NCBI GenBank assembly: GCA_945866095.1
Contig: CAMBGA010000006.1
Span: forward strand, 1-39,039
DNA: 39,039 nucleotides
Direction of reading: 5' to 3'
DNA from: Spirosoma fluviale
GTDB lineage: Bacteria > Bacteroidota > Bacteroidia > Cytophagales > Spirosomataceae
In this document: piece after piece, positions 15,641 through 24,705 of the stretch
Position numbering within the stretch: the first letter of the stretch is position 1
How the letters are laid out: each line of letters opens with the position of its first letter
Notes under the pieces: model-generated
What the model was told of the DNA's origin: nothing
The model's input: the letters and a program-made list of their open reading frames with translations, nothing else
Databases searched by the model: none
Program-made: the position numbers and the translations under genes

Positions 15641-18600
15641 ATGAAAAAACAATTATTATTATTATTAGCCTGTGCTGGACCCATTTTCCTGTATTCATGT
15701 ATGAATAAATTGGAAAAAGACACCTACCAAGTGATCGTAGAGGACCAAGATAATTTAGCTGAAAAAGCGCAAACAGCTCGAGACAAAACACCGATCAAAA
15801 TCGCCCCAGGGTTTAAAATAACCCGTTGGGCTTCTGATTCCTTAGCCATCGACCCAGTTTCCATGGACATCGATGATCAAGGTGCGGTATTTTTAACGAG
15901 AACAAACCGACAAAAAAATTCGGAATTTGACATTCGTGGCCATCGTGATTGGATGACCGAATCCATAGGTTTACAGACGGTGGAAGATCGTAGAGCATTT
16001 CTACGAAAGACTTTTGCTCCCGAAAAAAGTGCTCAAAATGAGTGGCTAAAAGATTTAAATGGAGATGGTTCCCATGACTGGAAAGATTTAGCTGTAGAGA
16101 AGGAAGAGATTTGGAAGCTTGAAGATAAAGATGGTAATGGTTTTGCTGATCTTGCATCCCGAGTTTTCAATGGCTTTAATGAAGAAATTACGGACGTATC
16201 TGGAGGTATCTTGGTTCGTAAAAAAGATGCATTCATTGCCGTAGGTCCCGATTTATGGCGATTGGAAAATACCCATAAGAAAGGTTTATGGACTAAGCCA
16301 GTTTCAATATCTCATGGATATGGAGTTCACATAGGTTTTGGTGGTCATGGAATGTCAGGCGTTGTGGAAGGACCTGATGGAAAAATTTATTGGCAAATAG
16401 GCGATATTGGCGCCAACATCACCGCTGTGGATGGCAAACAATATAAGCATCCCAATTCAGGTGTTATTGTTCGTTCAAATCCTGATGGAAGTAACTTTGA
16501 AGTATATGCTTCAGGTTTGAGAAATACACATGAATTTGTTTTTGACACTTACGGAAACTTAATCAGTTCTGATAATGATGGAGATCATCCAGGCGAAAGT
16601 GAACGTTTAGTGCATGTGGTGGAAGGTTCGGATGCGGGCTGGCGTTCCAATTGGCAATATGGAAAATATACGGATCCGACCAACAATCTATACAAAGTAT
16701 GGATGGACGAGAAATTATTTAAACCTCGTTGGGATGGACAAGCCGCCTACATCATACCGCCGATCCGTAATTTTCACAATGGTCCAACAGGAATGGTTTT
16801 TAATCCGGGAACGGCTTTAGGGAAACAATGGCAAAATCATTTCTTCTTAGTTGAGTTTGTGGGCAATGCGACCAATTCACATATTTGGTCTTTCGATTTA
16901 AAGCCAAAAGGCGCCAGCTTTGATTTCAAATCAGAGGTGGATGTGGTGAGTGGAATTTTGCCAACCGGTATACGTTTTGGGCCTGAAGGGGCGCTGTATG
17001 CGGCGGATTGGGTGTTTGGTTGGGATACTAAAAACTATGGCCGAGTATGGAAACTGGATGTAGATGATAAAAACAAAGATCTAACAGAGGAGAGAGCGCA
17101 AACTAAAATCTATATCCAACAAGATTATGCGCTTCAAACCTTAGATCAACTATCCAATCTCTTAACTTATGGAGATCAACGAGTTCGATTAAAAGCGCAG
17201 TTTGAATTGGTCAATAGAGCAGCTTCAGATCGTTTGTTGAATGCCATCAATCAAAAAACAAACCAATTAGCTCGTGTGCATGGTGTGTGGGGAATGGGCC
17301 AAATGATTGAAAAAAATAGAAGCTTAGGTGATAATCTAATTCCATTATTAAAAGATGAGGATGTTGAATTAAGGGCTCAAGCAGCGAAGGTTTTAGGAGA
17401 TGCTTTTTATGTACCAGCTGAAGATGCATTAATTTCTTTATTAGCAACCGATGCGCCAAGAAGTCAGTTTTTTGCGGCACAGGCATTAGGTAGAATCAAA
17501 TCAACTAAATCTATACCAGGATTAATTTCCTTGTTGGAACGCAACCAAGATGTAGACCAATACATACGCCATGCAGCCGTTTTAGCTCTTTCTAGAATAG
17601 GTAAGGAGGAAGCGATTGTCGCAATGCAAAACTCGGCGAATAAATCATTGAGATTAGCCTCTGTTTTAATTTTACGTCGGATGGCAAGTCCCAAAGTAGC
17701 CAAATCTCTCCTAGATTCAGACGAATTCATTGCTACAGAAGCGGCAAGAGCCATTAATGATGATGAGTCCATTGTGGATGCATTACCTGCCTTAGCCGCT
17801 AGTTTAGCTAATCCTGCTTGGAAAGGGGAACCATTATTACGTAGAGCCATCAATGCTTGCCTTCGCGTAGGAACGGCCAAAGAAATTGACCTATTAATTC
17901 AGTTTGCTGAAAGAAATGATATCTCCGATGTCATCCGAGCGGAAGCCATTGCGACTTTAGGTTCTTGGGCTAATCCATCGCTCATGGATCGCGTAGATGG
18001 ACGTCACCGTGGAGCATTAAAAAGAAATCCGGCCGATGTAGTGGCTAAAATAAAAAGCAAAATGCCAGAGTTTTTACGTAGCAAAAACCCTGAGGTATTA
18101 ATCGCCAGTGCACGTTTATTAGCAGAACTAAATATTACTGATTTACGTTCAGAGCAAACACAAATTTTTGCCAATCATCCAAGTGCCAAAGTTCGTTCGT
18201 CTCAATTATCGTCATTAGCCGCGCTAAATGACCCTAATTTGGCTTTAATCATCCAAAAAGGAATGGATGATTCGGATAGAGGAGTTCGTGGAGTTGCGTT
18301 AAGCAATTTGAATAAAATTGAAATTCCAAAAAGTCAATTGCCATCCATCGTGAACATAATATTCGAAAAAGGCAGTATGCCTGAGCAACAACAATTGTTG
18401 CAAAGTATGGGGAAAATGAAATCTGAAAACACGAGTGATATTTTTGAAGATTTGATTCAAAAAATGGTTGGTGGTAAATTAGAGAATGGAATCAAATTAG
18501 ATTTAATGGAGGCCGTGGAAGCAAGTAAATCAGATAAATTAGTCGCTAAACTAGATGCACTCAAAACAAAAGGTACCTTGACGGATGAGTTTAAAGAGGC

Positions 18601-19030
18601 GCTTTTTGGTGGTAACTTACAAGTGGGAAATAGTATTTTTAATCGCAATCCAACCGTTCAATGTGTGCGTTGTCATAATGTAAATGGTGAAGCAGGAAAC
18701 GTAGGACCCTCATTAAAGGGGGTTGGTAGTCGATTAACTCGCGAACAAATACTTCAATCGTTAATCGAACCTAGTGCGCGCATTGCACCAGGTTTTGGTA
18801 ATGTAACCGTCGTATTGACCGATGGCCAAGAAGTATCTGGATTATTGGTAGTCGAAAATGAAAAAGAAATCCAATTGAAAACCAATGAAGCGGAACCATT
18901 AAAAATTGCCCTATCACGGATTAAGTCCCGAGTGAATGCTCCATCCAGCATGCCGCCGATGGGCAGCTTACTTTCAAAAAGAGAAATTAGAGATGTGGTT
19001 GAATTCCTAAGTTCATTAAAAGCTAGATAA
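15641..19030 (+). CDS. Membrane-bound dehydrogenase lipoprotein: beta-propeller + HEAT repeats + cytochrome c
   Basis: A 1129-residue periplasmic lipoprotein; the lipobox is LYSC (Cys about 20). Residues 50-490 resemble the PVC/Bacteroidota membrane-bound dehydrogenase domain, a propeller related to glucose/sorbosone dehydrogenases (PDGKIYWQIGDIG, GLRNTHEFVFD, PEGALYAADW). Two calcium-loop-like insertions, DLNGDGSHDW (about 138) and DKDGNGFADL (about 162), interrupt its start. Residues 500-970 are HEAT-like repeats. The C-terminal cytochrome c has CVRCH at 1008-1012 and a likely distal ligand in SSMPPMG. It probably oxidises a sugar-like substrate and passes electrons to its own heme; substrate and cofactor are unproven. 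Confidence 0.88.
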   Translation: MKKQLLLLLACAGPIFLYSCMNKLEKDTYQVIVEDQDNLAEKAQTARDKTPIKIAPGFKITRWASDSLAIDPVSMDIDDQGAVFLTRTNRQKNSEFDIRGHRDWMTESIGLQTVEDRRAFLRKTFAPEKSAQNEWLKDLNGDGSHDWKDLAVEKEEIWKLEDKDGNGFADLASRVFNGFNEEITDVSGGILVRKKDAFIAVGPDLWRLENTHKKGLWTKPVSISHGYGVHIGFGGHGMSGVVEGPDGKIYWQIGDIGANITAVDGKQYKHPNSGVIVRSNPDGSNFEVYASGLRNTHEFVFDTYGNLISSDNDGDHPGESERLVHVVEGSDAGWRSNWQYGKYTDPTNNLYKVWMDEKLFKPRWDGQAAYIIPPIRNFHNGPTGMVFNPGTALGKQWQNHFFLVEFVGNATNSHIWSFDLKPKGASFDFKSEVDVVSGILPTGIRFGPEGALYAADWVFGWDTKNYGRVWKLDVDDKNKDLTEERAQTKIYIQQDYALQTLDQLSNLLTYGDQRVRLKAQFELVNRAASDRLLNAINQKTNQLARVHGVWGMGQMIEKNRSLGDNLIPLLKDEDVELRAQAAKVLGDAFYVPAEDALISLLATDAPRSQFFAAQALGRIKSTKSIPGLISLLERNQDVDQYIRHAAVLALSRIGKEEAIVAMQNSANKSLRLASVLILRRMASPKVAKSLLDSDEFIATEAARAINDDESIVDALPALAASLANPAWKGEPLLRRAINACLRVGTAKEIDLLIQFAERNDISDVIRAEAIATLGSWANPSLMDRVDGRHRGALKRNPADVVAKIKSKMPEFLRSKNPEVLIASARLLAELNITDLRSEQTQIFANHPSAKVRSSQLSSLAALNDPNLALIIQKGMDDSDRGVRGVALSNLNKIEIPKSQLPSIVNIIFEKGSMPEQQQLLQSMGKMKSENTSDIFEDLIQKMVGGKLENGIKLDLMEAVEASKSDKLVAKLDALKTKGTLTDEFKEALFGGNLQVGNSIFNRNPTVQCVRCHNVNGEAGNVGPSLKGVGSRLTREQILQSLIEPSARIAPGFGNVTVVLTDGQEVSGLLVVENEKEIQLKTNEAEPLKIALSRIKSRVNAPSSMPPMGSLLSKREIRDVVEFLSSLKAR

Positions 19031-19051
19031 TTTAAAATCCTAGTTCTAATA

Positions 19052-19083
19052 CATAAAAAAAGCCCTTTCGGGCTTTTTTTATG
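19052..19083 (+). terminator. Strong intrinsic terminator
   Basis: GCCC (19062-19065), TTTC loop, GGGC (19070-19073), with the stem extended by A7/T7 and CAT/ATG. It ends the TonB receptor-dehydrogenase transcript. The remaining 185 bp to the next gene are AT-rich with no recognised element. Confidence 0.92.
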
Positions 19084-19267
19084 CGTTTTAAAATGCAATC
19101 TGTTGGTAAACGTTTTTAAGGAGTCCAAAAATAGATTTTGAACCCATAAATAATTTAGCTGAAAAAAAATTACAAGCCTTTCATTTAAATTTATTTTAAA
19201 ATAATATCAAAATCATTACCTTAGTTTCTTGTAAAAATGACAAGCAATTTCTAAACCTATTAAAAAT

Positions 19268-20632
19268 ATGAAATCATTTAACATTAATCGTAGGCAATTT
19301 GTCAAGGGCGCTACCGCATCCTTAGCCTTATCACAGTTTGGAGCCTATGGATTGGATTTAATCAATCCGGACAAACCTTTAAAAGTGGGCTTAATAGGTA
19401 CCGGTTGGTACGGAAAAAGTGACCTTTTCCGCCTCATGCAAGTAGCTCCCGTAGAGGTTTTAGCCCTATGTGATCCAGACCGAAATCAATTGAATCAAGC
19501 AGGAAAAATGGTCTCTGAGCGTCAAAAATCAGGTAAAACTCCTAAGTTATACAATGATTATCGCCAATTATTAAAAGAAAATGAATTGGACATCGCCATC
19601 GTGGGAAGTCCAGATCATTGGCATCCTTTACAAATGATTGACGCTGTCAAAGCAGGAGCCCATGTATACGTTCAAAAGCCCATTTCGGTCGATGTATTAG
19701 AAGGTGAGGCCATGGTCGCCGCGGCTAGAAAATATAATAAAACGGTCCAAGTAGGTACTCAACGTAAAAGTACACCTCATTTAATTCAAGCAAAGCGAGA
19801 TATCGTAGATAAGGGTTTATTAGGCAAAGTAGGACATGTTGAGATGTGCTGCTATTTTAGCATGCGAAATAACGGGAACCCACCGGTCCAACCTGTCCCT
19901 GAATTTTTTGATTATGAAATGTGGACTGGACCAGCACCTATGCGTCCCTATGACGGATTACCACACACAAGATGGTGGAGAACTTTCAATGAATACGGAA
20001 ATGGAATTATGGGCGATATGTGCATTCACATGTTTGACACAGCTCGCTGGATGTTGGATTTAGGTTGGCCTAACCGCATCAGCTCTGAAGGTGGCATTTA
20101 CGTCCAAAAAGGGGGTAAATCAAATATTCCTGATACCCAAACCGCTGTTTTCGAATACAATGATTTAAACTGTGTTTGGCAGCATCGTTCTTGGGGAACA
20201 CCTCCAGATCCTGATTATCCATGGGCTTTAATACTTTATGGTGAAAAAGGTACCTTGAGAATGAGTACTATGCGCTATGACTTTACTCCTGTAGATCCGA
20301 AAGCTTCTAAAATACACCAAGATGTTATTTTTGAAAAAGAAAAATATCCAGAAGATTTAAAAGAAGAGCGCATTGAATTAAATGCTGCTCCGGCAACCCG
20401 TGGGCATATGTTGGACTTCTTAGCGGCCATCGACAAAAAATCGAGACCTATTGCTGATATTGAAGCTGGTCATATTTCCACCGCTAGTTGCATCATCGCT
20501 AATTTAGCCATGCGTTTAGGTCGACCACTTTCCTATGACCCCGTTAAAAAAATCATCATCAATGATCCTGAAGCGACGGCCTTATTAGCTCGTCCTTATC
20601 GTGGGCCATGGAACAGAAATATGTTAAAATAA
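19268..20632 (+). CDS. Gfo/Idh/MocA-family oxidoreductase, Tat-exported
   Basis: A 454-residue NAD(P)-dependent sugar oxidoreductase. The N-terminus NINRRQFVKGATASLALSQF is a twin-arginine signal, so the protein should be folded with its nucleotide and exported. The Rossmann motif KVGLIGTGWYGKSDL is at about residues 38-52, the EKP-like motif appears as VQKPISVD (Gln for Glu), then GTQRKSTPH and GIMGDMCIHMFDTARWML in the C-terminal domain. The family oxidises or reduces sugars and cyclitols; exported members such as glucose-fructose oxidoreductase keep their cofactor bound. Substrate unknown; context suggests envelope sugar oxidation. Confidence 0.92.
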   Translation: MKSFNINRRQFVKGATASLALSQFGAYGLDLINPDKPLKVGLIGTGWYGKSDLFRLMQVAPVEVLALCDPDRNQLNQAGKMVSERQKSGKTPKLYNDYRQLLKENELDIAIVGSPDHWHPLQMIDAVKAGAHVYVQKPISVDVLEGEAMVAAARKYNKTVQVGTQRKSTPHLIQAKRDIVDKGLLGKVGHVEMCCYFSMRNNGNPPVQPVPEFFDYEMWTGPAPMRPYDGLPHTRWWRTFNEYGNGIMGDMCIHMFDTARWMLDLGWPNRISSEGGIYVQKGGKSNIPDTQTAVFEYNDLNCVWQHRSWGTPPDPDYPWALILYGEKGTLRMSTMRYDFTPVDPKASKIHQDVIFEKEKYPEDLKEERIELNAAPATRGHMLDFLAAIDKKSRPIADIEAGHISTASCIIANLAMRLGRPLSYDPVKKIIINDPEATALLARPYRGPWNRNMLK

Positions 20633-20646
20633 ACCGGATCAAACAC

Positions 20647-22017
20647 ATGAAAAAATTACTGATATTGTTGTTATTCGTTGCCTTTCGCATGCAAGCAGAT
20701 GTGCAATTGCCCGCTATTATAGGGGATCACATGGTACTCCAACAAAAATCCAAGGTGACTCTTTGGGGCTGGACGACAAATCCAGGGGAGGAAGTTAAGG
20801 TCACTGTAGATTGGGACACGACCCAATATAAAGCCAAGTCAATCTTTGGTCATTTTTCTTTGCAGGTCAATACACCAAAAGCAGGGGGTAACCACAGAAT
20901 TACCTTTAAAACAAATGGAAATAGCATCACGGTTTCCGACGTGGTTTTTGGGGAAGTTTGGGTTTTTTCAGGCCAAAGTAATATGGAATGGAGCGGCTCA
21001 CAAAATCTGAAAGAGTCCATCGACGAAATGCCCAATGCAACCAACGATCAAATTCGATTCTTTTACATTCCAAAAGGAACAGCCAAATATCCGCAAGAAG
21101 ATGTCAGAGCTAAATGGGTAGTTTGTAATCCCACGGATATGAAAGCATTTTCAGCCATCGGATATTTCTTTGGTAAAAAACTTCAAGCGCAATTAAAAGT
21201 TCCTATGGGATTAATTAGTTCAAATTGGGGAGGTACACGAGCAGAAGTTTGGATTGCCAGAGATTCGGTGATGAAAAAACCTCATTTAGTTCAGGCCATT
21301 AAAAATGCACAAAATACCATCGGCATGAACTATAATGCCATGATTGCTCCCATCATCAATTACAATATTGCCGGGGCTTTGTGGTACCAAGGAGAAAGTA
21401 ATGTGGGTCAATACGGCTCTTACACAGAACTAATGAATGATTTGATTGTATCATGGCGTACTTCCTTCAATAAAAACTTTCCTTTCTATTTTGCACAAAT
21501 TGCTCCCTATGATAAATACGGAGACAATGTCAATGGAGCGAAACTAAGAGAAGCTCAAACGAACAATTTAAAATTGGAAAATACGGCGATGGTTGTTTTA
21601 ACGGATTTGGTGCCTGATGTGACCAATATCCATCCAACGATTAAAGTAGAGGTGGCTAATCGTTTTGCCAATTTAGCTTTAGTCAAACATTATGGCCAAG
21701 AAGCGGGACCCATTTTCTATCCTAAATACGATCGCATGAAAGTAGAAAAAGGAAAAATCAGAATTTATTTCCGTGAGTTAAATGGGAAATTGGTTGCCAA
21801 AGATGGCGATCCTAGCCATTTAATGATAGCCGGTGAAGATAAGAAGTTCTATCCAGCTACAGGGAAAATCGACGGTTCATCCTTAGTGGTTTCAAGCCCA
21901 ATTGTACCTAATCCAGTGGCGGTTCGTTATGCATTCAAAAATGCCGATATGCCTAATTTATTTAGTCGGGAAGGCTTACCAGTCAACCTTTTCAGGACGG
22001 ACGATTGGGATAATTAA
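20647..22017 (+). CDS. Sialate O-acetylesterase-like SGNH esterase
   Basis: A 456-residue secreted esterase. MKKLLILLLFVAFRMQA is a signal peptide, and this ATG (20647) is preferred over an in-frame one at 20608 that lies inside the previous gene. LPAIIGDHMVLQQKS and a beta-sandwich (20-100) precede the SGNH domain: block I GQSNMEW with nucleophile Ser111, block III-like LWYQGESN (about 246-253), and the catalytic His in NIHPT (about 329). The family removes acetyl groups from O-acetylated sialic acid or plant and algal polysaccharides. The ORF follows the Gfo/Idh gene by 14 bp, in the same transcript. Confidence 0.92.
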   Translation: MKKLLILLLFVAFRMQADVQLPAIIGDHMVLQQKSKVTLWGWTTNPGEEVKVTVDWDTTQYKAKSIFGHFSLQVNTPKAGGNHRITFKTNGNSITVSDVVFGEVWVFSGQSNMEWSGSQNLKESIDEMPNATNDQIRFFYIPKGTAKYPQEDVRAKWVVCNPTDMKAFSAIGYFFGKKLQAQLKVPMGLISSNWGGTRAEVWIARDSVMKKPHLVQAIKNAQNTIGMNYNAMIAPIINYNIAGALWYQGESNVGQYGSYTELMNDLIVSWRTSFNKNFPFYFAQIAPYDKYGDNVNGAKLREAQTNNLKLENTAMVVLTDLVPDVTNIHPTIKVEVANRFANLALVKHYGQEAGPIFYPKYDRMKVEKGKIRIYFRELNGKLVAKDGDPSHLMIAGEDKKFYPATGKIDGSSLVVSSPIVPNPVAVRYAFKNADMPNLFSREGLPVNLFRTDDWDN

Positions 22018-22022
22018 TCATT

Positions 22023-22054
22023 AAATGACAGCGCTTTATGCGCTGTCATTTTTT
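22023..22054 (+). terminator. Intrinsic terminator after the esterase
   Basis: AAATGACAGCGC (22023-22034) pairs perfectly with GCGCTGTCATTT (22040-22051) around TTTAT and runs into a T-run. It ends the Gfo/Idh-esterase transcript. Confidence 0.93.
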
Positions 22055-22118
22055 AAAATCGTCCTCTTTTCTTTCAAATAGTATTTCATACGCATTGCAT
22101 TCATCCATATCCTACCAT

Positions 22119-24602
22119 ATGAAAAAATTATTTACCCTAATTCTATTATTTAGTTTGTTTGGCGTACAAGCCCAACAAAGAACCTCGGCTCAATTATACG
22201 AGGATTTAAAAGGTTTAAAAGTCTTAGGGACTGTATTGCATATCGCAGCACACCCAGATGATGAAAGCACGCATATGTTGACCTGGTTCGCTCAAGAGCA
22301 ACAATGGGAGACAAATTACTTTGCATGTAATCGGGGAGAAGGAGGACAAAATTTAATCGGTGATGAGCAAGGAGTTGCCTTAGGATTAATCAGAACACAA
22401 GAATTATTGGCCGCCAGAAGAATCGACGGAGCTAATCAATATTTCTCTAGAGCCTTCGATTTCGGCTTTTCCAAATCAACGGACGAGGCTTTAGGCTTTT
22501 GGGGGAAAGAATTAATTCTATCCGATATGGTTTGGGTGATCCGTAAATTACGCCCAGATATCATTTTTACCCGTTTTCCACCTGATGCAAGAGCAGGGCA
22601 TGGGCACCATTCCGCTTCAGCCGTTTTAGCGATAGAAGCATTCAAAGCAGCTGCAGATCCCAATCGATTTCCTGAACAATTAAAATTAGGGGTGGAAGTA
22701 TGGCAAGCAAAACGTTTACTTTGGAATACTTTTCGTTTCCCTGGATCCCCTAATTCAACCATCAGCGAAGATCAATTCAAATTTGAAATTGGGAATTATT
22801 TACCTTCCATAGGTCAGAGTACGGGTGAAATGGCTGCTTTTAGTAGGAGCCAACATAAAAGCCAGGGATTTGGATTTTCAGCAGACCGAGGAAAAAGTAT
22901 GGAATATTTCGTGACTTTAGCTGGAACCACACCTGTAAATAAATTATGGGATGGAGTGGATGTTTCTTGGTCCAGAATTCCAGGAGCTGCGGCGATTGAA
23001 AACGCCATCGATCAAACCATTCAAAATTATAAAATAAGTCAACCGCATTTAAGTATCCCTAGTTTGATTGCTTTGAAAAAATCTATCTCAGCCCTGCCTA
23101 AATCGACGTTAAGAGATAAAAAATTAAGGCAAATCAACGAATGGGTCATTAAGGCTGCTGGAATCAATTTAAATGCTTATTCAAGCGCAGGGATCGTTTC
23201 GAGGGGAGATTCCATTAAAGTAAAAGCTGAATTCATCGTGCGCACTCCGGTAGAAGTGGGCCAATTAAAAATGACCGTAGGAGATCAAGATTCTACTTGG
23301 ACTGGAAAAATAGGTTCATCAAAAAAACAAATCCTTTCCAGAACATTGCTTGCTGGGAGTGAAATAACCCAGCCATATTGGATTAAAAAACCCAAAGAAA
23401 TTGGTCGATTTAATGTCGATGATCCTTTGAAAATAGGCCAACCAAACCCCGATCCAGCTATAATGGCTTCAGCCACTTTTCTAATTGACGGAGAAGAGTT
23501 TCAAATAGAAAAGCCAATCCAAGAAATGATTGTTGACCCTGTAAAAGGTGAAATATACCAACCCATTAGCATTACTCCAAAATCAGTCTTTTCATTAAAC
23601 TCCAATGTGCTATTGCTAACTAAAGGCTCTAAATCGAAGAAGACGGTTGAGCTAACCATTTTTGCTCTAGGGAAAATAGCCCCCGGAACGGTAAAAGTTC
23701 AGTCCAATAGCCAAAATACGCTAGGCAATATTTCTTTACCTAAAGGGTTGAAAAAGGGGGAGAAGTTGACGTATAACGTCCCTTTAGACGAAACTAAATT
23801 TTCTGAATCAGGAAAAATAAAGCAAAAACTATCACTTGCTTATGAAACCCAACAAGGAAACTGGGTTGATTCTTTGGAATTACAAACCATAGAATACCCA
23901 CATATTCCTACTCAAAGGTATTTTTCTCCCGTTAATTTAGACATCTTACACATCGATATAAAGAAACAAGGAACTCGGATTGGTTATATTAAAGGAGCGG
24001 GTGATAAAGTTCCTGAAGCCATTAAACAGTTAGGATATCAAATTGATTTTTTAGGTGAAAACGATTTGAACTTGGCCAACTTAAAAAAATATGATGCAGT
24101 GGTGACTGGTGTTAGAGCTCACAACACCCTTAATTATATGGTCAATGCCTATCCTGAGCTCATGAAATATGTAGAAAATGGGGGTAATTATATCGTTCAA
24201 TACAATACAGCAAGTTTTTTAGGCCCGATTAAATCATCCATTGCACCTTATCCAATGGCTGTGGGCAGAGGTCGAATTACTCGAGAAGACGCAAAACCCG
24301 ACTTTTTACTTCCTTCCCATGCTTTATTAAATATACCTAACAAAATTTCAGATATCGATTTCGAAAATTGGGTTCAAGAGAGATCCATTTATAACGGCGA
24401 ATCTGAAGATGCTCACTTTGAATTTCCTTTAGGATTTACGGATCCCGGTGAAAAATTAAATAAGGGTAATATTACGGTTTGTAAATACGGAAAAGGCCAA
24501 TTCATCTATACAGGATTAGTTTTCTTCCGGGAATTACCAGCCGCAGTGCCAGGTGCTTGGAGATTATTTGCCAATTTAATTTCGAATCCCAATCTGAAAT
24601 AA
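22119..24602 (+). CDS. PIG-L (LmbE)-family deacetylase, secreted, with long C-terminal extension
   Basis: An 827-residue exported protein (signal peptide 1-19, GVQAQQ). The zinc-dependent N-deacetylase domain occupies about 30-270: AAHPDDES (His45, Asp48 as ligand/base region), CNRGEGGQNLIG, RTQELLAARR, and GHGHHSAS at 160-167 with the second zinc histidine. PIG-L enzymes remove acetyl from N-acetylglucosamine-containing molecules. The rest is beta-sandwich-like (about 390-640) and a C-terminal GATase/ThuA-like domain beginning at IGYIKGAGDKVPEAI. I reject an upstream in-frame start at a non-ATG codon because it lies in the terminator before it. Confidence 0.9.
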   Translation: MKKLFTLILLFSLFGVQAQQRTSAQLYEDLKGLKVLGTVLHIAAHPDDESTHMLTWFAQEQQWETNYFACNRGEGGQNLIGDEQGVALGLIRTQELLAARRIDGANQYFSRAFDFGFSKSTDEALGFWGKELILSDMVWVIRKLRPDIIFTRFPPDARAGHGHHSASAVLAIEAFKAAADPNRFPEQLKLGVEVWQAKRLLWNTFRFPGSPNSTISEDQFKFEIGNYLPSIGQSTGEMAAFSRSQHKSQGFGFSADRGKSMEYFVTLAGTTPVNKLWDGVDVSWSRIPGAAAIENAIDQTIQNYKISQPHLSIPSLIALKKSISALPKSTLRDKKLRQINEWVIKAAGINLNAYSSAGIVSRGDSIKVKAEFIVRTPVEVGQLKMTVGDQDSTWTGKIGSSKKQILSRTLLAGSEITQPYWIKKPKEIGRFNVDDPLKIGQPNPDPAIMASATFLIDGEEFQIEKPIQEMIVDPVKGEIYQPISITPKSVFSLNSNVLLLTKGSKSKKTVELTIFALGKIAPGTVKVQSNSQNTLGNISLPKGLKKGEKLTYNVPLDETKFSESGKIKQKLSLAYETQQGNWVDSLELQTIEYPHIPTQRYFSPVNLDILHIDIKKQGTRIGYIKGAGDKVPEAIKQLGYQIDFLGENDLNLANLKKYDAVVTGVRAHNTLNYMVNAYPELMKYVENGGNYIVQYNTASFLGPIKSSIAPYPMAVGRGRITREDAKPDFLLPSHALLNIPNKISDIDFENWVQERSIYNGESEDAHFEFPLGFTDPGEKLNKGNITVCKYGKGQFIYTGLVFFRELPAAVPGAWRLFANLISNPNLK

Positions 24603-24617
24603 TTCATTGATTGATAG

Positions 24618-24662
24618 AGACATAAAACATATTCCTAGTTCAAAGGTTCATGTTTTATGTCT
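24618..24662 (+). terminator. Stem-loop after the PIG-L gene
   Basis: AGACATAAAACAT (24618-24630) is the exact complement of ATGTTTTATGTCT (24650-24662); a 19-nt loop separates them and TATTATTTT follows. A plausible terminator. Confidence 0.75.
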
Positions 24663-24705
24663 TATTATTTTAAAATCCTAAGGGACCATTCTTACCAAAA
24701 AACAT

